NCBI RefSeq assembly: GCF_020085105.1
Contig: NC_058052.1
Location: 13,806,733 to 13,870,732 of the forward strand
Length of the DNA: 64,000 nucleotides
Direction of reading: 5' to 3'
Origin: Siniperca chuatsi
Lineage: Eukaryota; Chordata; Actinopteri; Centrarchiformes; Sinipercidae
A model generated the notes under the pieces. The model saw only the letters and a list, made by a program, of their open reading frames with translations, was not told the origin of the DNA and did no database searches. A program made the position numbers and the translations under genes. Below, one piece after another: positions 56,110 to 64,000 of the stretch. How positions within the stretch are numbered: position 1 is the stretch's first letter; every line of letters starts with the position of its first letter.

Positions 56110-57462
56110 TCAAACAGAGTTGCTCCTGCAGTTGAGAGGCACAGAGGTGCGGGACACTTCCATGTGCACAGTGGACATGGGGAAATGCTCACACTCTTCT
56201 TCTAGTGGGCTGCAGCGGCAGTGCAGGAGCACTTCTCTAACCTCCTGCCGAAAGTTGGAGTTGAGGAAGCCGTAGATGATGGGGTTGATGCAGGTGGAGG
56301 ACATGGCCAGCAGGTGGCAGAGGGAGAACAGCAGGTTGTGGTGGCAGATGGGCAGAGCCTCCTGGTTCCAGTCTGACACCACGTTGAAGACGGTGAGCGG
56401 CAGCCAGCAAAGACCAAAGGCTGTTATGAGGGCAACCAGCATGATGTTGATTCGGCGGCTGTGGGTCATGCACTGGCTCTCTGGGGTCCTGGCGCGGTCC
56501 AGCATGTCTTTGCGGTGGCGAAGACGCACAAAAACTCTAACATAACAGAGCAAGACCAACAATAGTGGACCGCAGTACTGGAATAGCAGGAGCCATGTGG
56601 TGTAAGCGAGCCTATGTTGCTGGGATGGCCAGTGCTCCAGACAGGCCTCCATATGTGGAGAGGTGGGGACATAAGAAAAGAGGGTGCGGTATGAATTTGG
56701 AAGCCCAGATGAGTTTTTGTATGTATAGGTCACAGGTTGAGGTGGAGATGCATTGAGATAAGCCTGAGAAGAGGCTTGGTGATGGAGTGGAGACTGGGGG
56801 AGGATTACATTGGTATACGGCTCATTTGTGAGGAGCTGAAAGGCCAAGAAAGGCGAGGAGGTGAGGCAGGCCAGAATCCAAATGAGAACAAGCGCAATGT
56901 AGGCCTGAGGAATGCTTGGTTTCCACCCAGAGGGGTTAATGATGAGCTGATGTCTTTCCAGAGCGATAAACACCAGAGACAGCGCGGACACGGTCACACA
57001 CACACACTGGATGAACGGCACCAACCGGCACAACAGCGACCCAAACACCCAATGGTCCATTAGCGTGTATATGACGGTGAAGGGGAGGCAGAAGACACAC
57101 ACCAGAATGTCAGAGAATGACAGGTTGCAGATGAAAATGCTGGTGACATTGACTTTTTCTCTGCGACGGGTGATGATGCAGATAAGGCCGATGTTCCCCA
57201 CCAGCCCCAGCACCATTGTAATACTGTACCACACTACTAGACACGCTGTGAGGACAGCTGACATAGGGCACTGCTCATCATGCCCGAGAACAGCGAGGTC
57301 TGAGAGGAGCTGGGTTTTATTCTCCAACCACTCCTGCAGAGACTCACGACTGGTTCTTCCCTCCTCCCATGGTAGGGAATGTGGAGACGTGGAGCCATTG
57401 AAGGGCAAAGGCAGAGCTGTCGTTGATGGAGAAGACTGGCTCGTGTTGCCACTCAAGGACAT
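56110..57462 (-). CDS. npy4r: Neuropeptide Y receptor Y4 (pancreatic polypeptide receptor, teleost Ya)
   Basis: Rhodopsin-type GPCR for NPY-family peptides; mammalian Y4 prefers pancreatic polypeptide and couples to Gi. The coding region is intronless, with 450 residues (human 375). A long N-terminus (about 66 residues) has NxS/T sites at N5, N22 and N48. Seven hydrophobic helices follow: GLVGNIG in TM1, LSFSD in TM2, disulfide Cys145 at the top of TM3, ERHQLIINPSGWKPS in ICL2, CWLP in TM6 and NPIIYGFLN in TM7. Palmitoylation-type cysteines are at 415/417. The Y4 assignment rests on ICL2 and on the C-terminal PLEEECEHFPMSTVHMEVS segment, which tracks human Y4, and on msmb being next door as in human 10q11.2. 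Extracellular loop 2 (about 209-287) is about twice the human length. The start used is the first Met that keeps the whole N-terminus. Confidence 0.94.
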   Translation of the reverse strand: MSLSGNTSQSSPSTTALPLPFNGSTSPHSLPWEEGRTSRESLQEWLENKTQLLSDLAVLGHDEQCPMSAVLTACLVVWYSITMVLGLVGNIGLICIITRRREKVNVTSIFICNLSFSDILVCVFCLPFTVIYTLMDHWVFGSLLCRLVPFIQCVCVTVSALSLVFIALERHQLIINPSGWKPSIPQAYIALVLIWILACLTSSPFLAFQLLTNEPYTNVILPQSPLHHQASSQAYLNASPPQPVTYTYKNSSGLPNSYRTLFSYVPTSPHMEACLEHWPSQQHRLAYTTWLLLFQYCGPLLLVLLCYVRVFVRLRHRKDMLDRARTPESQCMTHSRRINIMLVALITAFGLCWLPLTVFNVVSDWNQEALPICHHNLLFSLCHLLAMSSTCINPIIYGFLNSNFRQEVREVLLHCRCSPLEEECEHFPMSTVHMEVSRTSVPLNCRSNSV

Positions 57463-57814
57463 CTCACCAGGACTTCAGTGTCACCGGCCACCAGGCTCAA
57501 ACTGTCCATCCCACCCCTCTGAAAACATGCATCTGAGACAAAGAGAGAGAGAATACACAGAGGGAGACAGAAAGAAACAGTATTCACTTGCAAAGCAATC
57601 GCTCTTATAGGTCAAAGGATCTGTTCATGTAGAAGTGATACTGTTGTTCTGAGAAAGGCAGGCAGTGGATCCTGTGGCTGAGGAGGAATAAAGCCTAGGA
57701 GAGGTGTTACGTGTGAGGACTTTTTTTTCTATTTTAGTCCCTGTGAGATTAGGTTCACGAAAGCATTGTCATTAAAACATGCCCTTATGCTCTATTTTAA
57801 GCCATGCTAGTGGC

Positions 57815-58225
57815 ATGGCTCTATGGATGGCAATGTCAGTTTGTCTGTCGGTCAGTCGGTCCACCACTTTGGTTCAGACTGAAATATCTCAACAACTGTT
57901 TAATGGATTGCCATAACATTTTGCAAAGACATTCAAGGTGCCCAGAGGATGAATACTACTGACTTTGGAGATCCCCTGACTTTTCCTCTAGCACCACCAT
58001 GAGGTTCACATTTGTGGCTTTTAGTGAAATGTCAACTAATGACATTCCCATCAGCCTCAGCTGTACTCAGCTGTGTTTTGCACTAATTAGCAAATGTTAT
58101 CATGCTAATGTGCAAACTAAGATGGTGAATATCAGCATGTTAGTATTGTCATTGTGAGCATGTTGCCATGCTGATGTTAGCTGACCTAAGTACAGCTACT
58201 AACATGTGGCTGTACTTAGGTCGAG
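57815..58225. mobile_element. High-copy percomorph repeat in npy4r leader intron
   Basis: Contains GTCTGTCGGTCAGTCGGTCCACCACTTTGG, TGAAATATCTCAACAACTG, ATGGATTGCCATAACATTTTG, TAGCACCACCATGAGGTTCAC and ATCATGCTAATGTGCAAACTAAGATGG, then ATGTTAGC-type motifs. I recognise this as a common non-autonomous repeat of percomorph genomes. Boundaries are approximate. Confidence 0.65.
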
Positions 58226-60384
58226 TCATGTTTACTTTTTTTTTTACACTTAAGAACATCACAAACCACAATAATAGATTATGAGAAACTCTTTATACTC
58301 TTTACACAGTCTATACTGATAGAGGGAATGGATATAAGGTACCCAAGGTGATTATAATTACACAAGGTAATTGTTTTGCTATAGTTTCAGCATTTTGTAT
58401 TGAGCAATACTGCAGTTGCACAGAGTAGTTTCAGTTCATGGTCTCAACAATCACCCCTCTTCCTTACCCATTTTAAGATCTCAGACTTGTCAGTTCTCCT
58501 CCCACAAATGAATCCTCCAGTCAGGTTTCAAGACTGAACATAATAGCTTAATGACAATAAAATTACTATGCATACATTTGAGCAAAGAGTACACAATAAA
58601 AGTACACAATAAATTATGTATTAAGTCGAAGTGAAAGGGCATGACATTGTCAGAATCCTAAAAATGGATTCTAGCTCTCTCCCCTGAAACCTCTGCCATG
58701 TGCTGTGAAAACCAGAGTTGCAAAGAAAATGAGGCTGTCATTTTCCATTAACGGTACACACACTTAGCTATCAGTCACTTCACACCGCATCATCACTAAC
58801 CTACTCTGTCAGTGTGTTGAGTGAGCTGCAGGCAGGGTGGCACAGCATTGATCATCCTTTGTTCAGGGAAGAAAGGCAACTGTAATGTCACCAGTAAGCA
58901 GGTGTAACAAACAACTGTAAAAGAGAGGGGGAGCCATAAACACCAGCAGGAAAAAGGGAAAAATGTGCCATTAATAGGCAAATTTGAACATGTCATGTTA
59001 CAATGATGTGACACTGTAGGATGCACACCCAGCAAGTAATCAGTGTGATCGTCCCCCTCCAGAGCAAAATCTCTGCAGGATAAGGAACATTGTGACCTGG
59101 CACTGCTCTGTCCATCATATTCTTCTTTTCTGCCTCAGTGAAGTGTCCTTCATCTCTGAGAAAACAGTGTTCTCTGACAGAGAAATGAGAGAATGGCTGA
59201 ATGTCATTTTCCTTGAACCAAATATACCTTGGTTCTCTCTTTTATATTTTTCTGAGAGCAGTTTATTCACGTTTTTACCTACATTGTCATCAGTGTTTCA
59301 CTTGAATGTCTTCTGTAGTAGCTTTAGATGTGTTACACTGCATGACAATTTCACATATTCTCTATGTGCCAAAGATTCTCTGAAGCAACATCATGCCATT
59401 AAGGTGGTGTTTTTTCATGACTGCACCATTACATTTCATACAAGTTTCCTTGTAAAATATTTTTTTAACGTTTGGAAACTTCATGAGTTTGACTAGAATT
59501 TAAAGGTATGTAGGTATGATTTCAAGTGCTTTATATATTGTAAGGAATTTGACAATTTTAGTGTAAATAAAAATGAAAATCGCATGGAGACAGCTTGCAC
59601 ATATGTGCTTGACAGATAAACAATAGAAGAAAGACGTCCAACCTCTAAATTACCCTCTGTGCTGTCACTATATATTCATGTAAAATGTGTATCTTAAAAG
59701 ATGCTTACTGCATTGCTAGTGTTGCTTTTCTCTTATTATATTTTTATAAATCCCCTTTTTATTACAGCTTTACACCAGACCACCAGTGAATATTACCACT
59801 TCCTGGAATCCGTCATTGTGAATTCATTTTGCACAAAAAACAAAACAAAACACCAAAGCAGTATTTCCAGATACATGCTCAGTCAATAGGACTATTCAGA
59901 AACAATTTCCTTTTCCTTCTGCCTTCCTGCATGTGGAGGAGCAGGATAACAGGCAGCAGGCACTGTAGTGTGCTCAACCTTATGACCTAAGCCTCGTTTT
60001 TCTCTGCTGTGGGTGACATCTCCCAAGACATTATCACTACGAATACTGGCATGAGATGGGTTTTCTCCAAATTTCTACACAGTACATGTTTTGCCTGTTT
60101 TCCTGTTATTTTCCAGTTTTCCTGCTGAAATTGGATGCAGATGCTCAGAAATGCCTTCTGTAGACTGCTATTGTTTGAATGCATCATTCAAAAACATTTA
60201 CAATGGGAGAGACATACAGTACACCTGCATATCTGTGGACACTAAGCTACAAGCTGACAGTGGAGAAACAACTCAGGATACATTTTATGAGTAATTAAAT
60301 AAAATATACATCGACTTTCCTTGACAAAGATCATTATAGTGCATAATAGATGATTATTGTGTGTAAAAAAAACTAAGCACTCAC
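58226..60384. other. Sequence between npy4r leader exon and its coding exon
   Basis: No coding exon or clear mobile element seen. Open frames at 59092-59496 and 59701-59889 are AT-rich and hydrophobic without family similarity. Confidence 0.4.
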
Positions 60385-60899
60385 GTGGTGGGCTGGCTGT
60401 GTGGAGTATCTCCGTGATGCCAAGATGACAGAGAAAATGGTGCTCTGCACAGGTGTGAATCCACAGAGATGAGAGCTGGAGAAGGAGCTGAACATCACAA
60501 CACCCAGAACGTTTCTGTCAGAGAAAGCGGGCGAGGGAAGCACCCCTATTATTGGGCTGTTAGAGCCCTTTGGGTGCCAGAGACCCTCCGAGCACTGAGC
60601 TCTGCTGTCACACAGTGGTGGATTCATTCAATTACATCCTGAAAATGACACCTGCTGTAAGTGCTTCTACAGAGACATAGAGTGGGCAAGAAGAAATAGA
60701 GTTGGAGCAGGTTTAAGGTTTTACCTTTATTGTCAGTGAAATTTTAAACATGACAAGTAAGACAAAGAGAAAGGCTGATTAGTCTTTGTTTATTGGTCAT
60801 TTACTGTATTTATACATTTAAAATATGAAACATAAAAAGACCAATTGCCAGTTCGGACTTCAGTTGTCCCTAACAAGTAGAGGTCACTTTGTAGTGCGT

Positions 60900-63373
60900 T
60901 CACAAAGGGTTACACTCTTTTGTCTTGTCTGACTTCAGCACAACCTTGAAAGAGCAGGCCTCCATATTCACATCCAGCTCACACTCCTCAGGAATGTCTA
61001 CTGTGTTTGCACTGGGGATCCTGAGAGACAAAAAGAAAGAATTACCCTAAAATGAAAAGAGAAATCAAATGGTCTTCTAAAAATGGTTTTGCACAAATTA
61101 GGGACTGTAAACAAATTATTAGGGATGGGAGGGGGTCAGAAAAGGGGAAGGATAATGTCATTTTTATCTTTGCTTGTGGGAGAGCAGGGGAGGGTGTTTT
61201 ATTTATTTATTTTTCACCTAAAATGTGTTTTTTGTTTCAGACTTCCCTTGCAAGAGATGGGTCATAAAGGTGCACTTTGCCATATGCAGAGTTTCATTTT
61301 CCCCTTCACAATCAACTAGTAGCTAATAGAACCAATATGTCAGTTTGGTGCAACACAGAATACACATTTATTTTGTTTGTTACAGATTGAACGTTATTTC
61401 TCATTATTTCCCTAGCTTGGTGCTCCCTGGTTAATTACAGTAAACAGAAACAGTACGAATACATGTCTCATGTAAAGTTAGGCAATAATATAACCCACCT
61501 TAGCATCACTTGTTGCCACCATGTTTTACTAACTGCTGGCGTTTGTAACATTACGTTTTGGAGGTTACAATTACAGTTTGTAGTTACAGTGTGGAATCAA
61601 AATGATCAGTTCACACGTGTTTTTCAATCCACGGCAATTTGACCACACACGCCTCACACAGCTGTGTCCCTCTATGCATGAGCATTTAACCATTTTCCCA
61701 CAGTAATAAACTTGTGTTTGGATGTTTAACTGTATGATCTTTGGCTCAGCTGTCTGCAGGAAACAGTCCACCCTGAGTCTCTAGCTGCTGTTTCAAAACA
61801 CACCTGCTCATGTGTGTCAGGCGTTATGATAGCCATATAATCTAATCTCATACATATAAATATTATTTTAAGATAGTGGGGGAGGGTGGGGTCAGTTTAT
61901 TTTTCTAGGTCAAGGGGAGTTTCCAAATAAAATGTTGATGATGCTAAGGAGCATGCTTTTTTTAAAAAGCAGAACATAAGGTTAAGCCCCCCTCCCTACC
62001 CTAATAAATTTCAAACAGTCCCTTAAAGAGGATTGTTTGAAATGAAAAGGTGTAATGTAATAAATCAAAGCATGAAAATCTTACCTGCTACAGCAGCTCA
62101 TGCCCTCCATCGTACAAGAGCACTGCATGCAGTTTCTCACCCATTCAGAGCCAAAATCATGCTCCTTTCCATCCTCATCCACACACCCTACACGTAAAGA
62201 AATAAAACCGCAGTTCAGAAGAGCCTCTTATCAAGCTCTGATAAATGTGTGGCAGTGACTAATTGTGTGTGAGTGTGTGTCGATGTGTGCATAGCACACA
62301 ACAGCTGGATGGACAAAGAAGGACTAAATGCTCATTTGTCCAACAGCTCTGCTGTTACACTGCTGCTGTATTGTATCTCTTCTAATTGTAATCATGTCGA
62401 CTCACCTGTTGGAGTGTTATTCAAATCTTTGATCGCTAATTTCTGAAAGAAGCAGTGAGAGTGACAGAGGACAACTAGTCCCAGCAGACAAACAAACACA
62501 TGGAGAGAAGCCTGAAAGAGTAAGTAAAAGACACCTGTAAACACCTGTTTTATAGTCTCCGTATATCTATGCACTTAATCCAACATCGATCTTCTAAACA
62601 TTGACAGGAAGTGGGTAGGTTTAATTCATGCCATTTTTGTATCATAATGGTCATGCAAATGACAGCCAGTCCTATTATTTAAAAGAGACTAAAACATTTG
62701 TTTTTACTGTTAGTGCCAGTAGGTTTTCACATTGTAGCTATTTTCATGTATTTTTAGATGTATTATCATCATTTCAAATGATCCAGTGTTATACAAAAGG
62801 CAACTTTTGTGTTTAAACTTCAATGCAAAAGACGTTTTGTCTGCAACTTTATGTATGTAAAATAAGATTGATTTCATTTAGTCTGCAGAAGATAAATTAT
62901 TATAGATAAAAATTATTTACATCTTATCTGCACAATTTGCGATTATGTAATAATCTTAATCATTATGTGAAGGAATTGACATTGACCATTGACAGTATTT
63001 ACTATACCATTTCTATGTTTTTGGTTTTACTTGCTGATTTATCTTTTACCTCCACCACCACTACTACTATTAGACCTATAGAAATATTAACGATAATATT
63101 GGTGGTGGGCCTAAAATTGAATCCTGCAATAATTTGAAGGTAATTGTTAATCTAAACAATGCACTCCAATTTTACTTAAATTTCAGCTGTAAAATATAAA
63201 GTACACTCTGACAGCAGTGAAAGTCTAATTTATCTATCCATATGTAAATTTATATTGCATATAAAAAAAGTTCAACACCAATTCAAGAGCATAATCTACA
63301 GAAAGACAGTTTCTTTATTCCCAAGTTACACGTTAATAGCTTCGCTAATTATAAAGTGTAAAATACGTACCAT
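60900..63373 (-). CDS. msmb: Beta-microseminoprotein-like secreted protein
   Basis: Small cysteine-rich secreted protein of the MSMB/PSP94 family, whose functions in fish are little known (mammalian MSMB is a seminal and mucosal protein). Minus-strand coding exons: 63371-63373 (the ATG alone), 62406-62511, 62085-62187 and 60900-61020. They total 333 nt, or 110 residues (human 114). A signal peptide covers about residues 1-21 (SLHVFVCLLGLVVLCHSHC). Family cysteine motifs follow: HCFF at the mature N-terminus, GCVDEDGKEHDFGSEWVRNC, MQCSCTMEGMSCCS (the CxxCxCxxxxxSCC core), then EECELDVN, EACSFKVVLK and KECNPL at the end. The exon pattern (signal/N-terminus, CxC core, C-terminal strand pair) fits MSMB. 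Its position beside npy4r matches human 10q11.2. The MSMP paralogue is the main alternative. Confidence 0.9.
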
Positions 63374-63421
63374 CCTCAGATGTGATGTGGAAGCTGATGT
63401 GTGTGAGAAATCTCTAATGAG

Positions 63422-63432
63422 GGCTTTATATT
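63422..63432 (-). promoter_or_regulatory. TATA-like box of msmb
   Basis: CTTTATATTA on the plus strand reads TAATATAAAG on the minus strand, about 50 bp upstream of the single-codon first coding exon. This suits a short leader in a TATA-driven secreted-protein gene. Confidence 0.5.
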
Positions 63433-63439
63433 AAGGTGT

Positions 63440-64000
63440 GCACCCATGCATATGTTTACATATAATATTTGCATAGTGATGTTACTTATCACATATTTGT
63501 TTTAAGGTGGGGAAGAGCAGCAGGTGTGTAGGTTGTGATGATATCGCAAAATTAAAGACACACCTCGCTGAGTCATGGCATTTTTACCAATGATAGATAC
63601 TGTATGTTCTTTCTACTAACTCTCAAGAAAGCTGGATTTCTAATAATGTTTATAATCCACTTTATTCAACAAATGCAAAAAGAAACATATTAGTGAAAAA
63701 GCAGCAAAGGAAACAGTCAGTCTGAAATATAAAAACTGTTTCCCTTATCTGTAAACTTTTATTGCTGAGCCAAAAGGCAGAGATGGATTACTTGCATTGC
63801 AAATAAAGCCACAAATTGTAAACAATTAATAAAGAGATATAGTTTGGATCAACCATGACATAGTAAACATTATACTTCTATTACTTAGTCATCCAGCTGC
63901 TTTTCAACAGCTGTAATAACAAAGAGTCCTGTACTGTGCAACAGAGGAACACTCTGGACAATAAAGCTTCAACAAAATCCAGCTCCATACTAGTCTACAC
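63440..64000. other. Right edge, upstream of msmb
   Basis: AT-rich sequence with no exon seen. An AATAAA on the plus strand at 63960-63965 could be the end of a gene transcribed rightward, but no coding sequence supports this. Confidence 0.3.

Larger units (their letters stand above)
57532..60640 (-). promoter_or_regulatory. Probable spliced 5' leader of npy4r
   Basis: On the minus strand CTCTTTGTCTCAG ends at 57533 and is a good acceptor 70 bp before the npy4r ATG. A strong GTGAGTGC donor follows 60385. The sequence 60385 to about 60640 is GC-richer than its flanks and could be the non-coding first exon. NPY-receptor genes often have 5' UTR introns. This is inference without transcript data. 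Confidence 0.45.

Noticed and set aside
56276-57610. Plus-strand and alternate-frame open frames over npy4r (up to 199 residues)
   Set aside because: They are shadows of the GC-rich receptor coding exon, with no conserved motifs.

Overview
This window is nuclear DNA from a ray-finned fish, most likely a percomorph teleost. Genes are split into short exons with GT-AG introns and show clear vertebrate orthology. Introns and spacers carry fish-type repeats: Tc1, hAT-like MITEs, L2-like LINE tails and tRNA-SINE remnants. There are no operons, CRISPR arrays or prokaryotic features. I decoded the exons by hand on both strands. Six of the seven genes appear complete, and each coding sum is a multiple of three; the seventh (gsta) runs off the left edge.

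Layout. (1) 1-3.5 kb: the 3' exons of an alpha-class glutathione S-transferase (+), facing tmem14a (-). (2) 4.1-17.5 kb: agpat5 (-), eight coding exons with a long 3' UTR; its introns hold several transposon remnants. (3) 19.2-54 kb: mcph1/microcephalin (-), 14 coding exons. The intron separating the last two mcph1 coding exons from the rest is about 21.6 kb and contains the whole of angpt2 (+, nine exons), so angpt2 is nested antisense inside mcph1. (4) 56.1-60.6 kb: npy4r (-), a neuropeptide Y/pancreatic polypeptide GPCR in a single coding exon, with a probable spliced 5' leader. (5) 60.9-63.4 kb: a small secreted beta-microseminoprotein gene, msmb-like (-).

The genes do not form one pathway. 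The order is informative as synteny: GSTA/TMEM14A (human 6p12), AGPAT5/MCPH1/ANGPT2 (human 8p23.1) and NPY4R/MSMB (human 10q11.2) are neighbour groups in human, and here the three blocks sit side by side.

I found no convincing new biological system. The most unusual non-genic structures are a Tc1 element rearranged into a fold-back with arms of about 440 bp, a 96-bp near-perfect palindrome, a 40-bp perfect palindrome in the agpat5 3' UTR, and two hAT-like insertions with recognisable 8-bp target duplications. The most interesting protein feature is a long second extracellular loop in the Y4 receptor.
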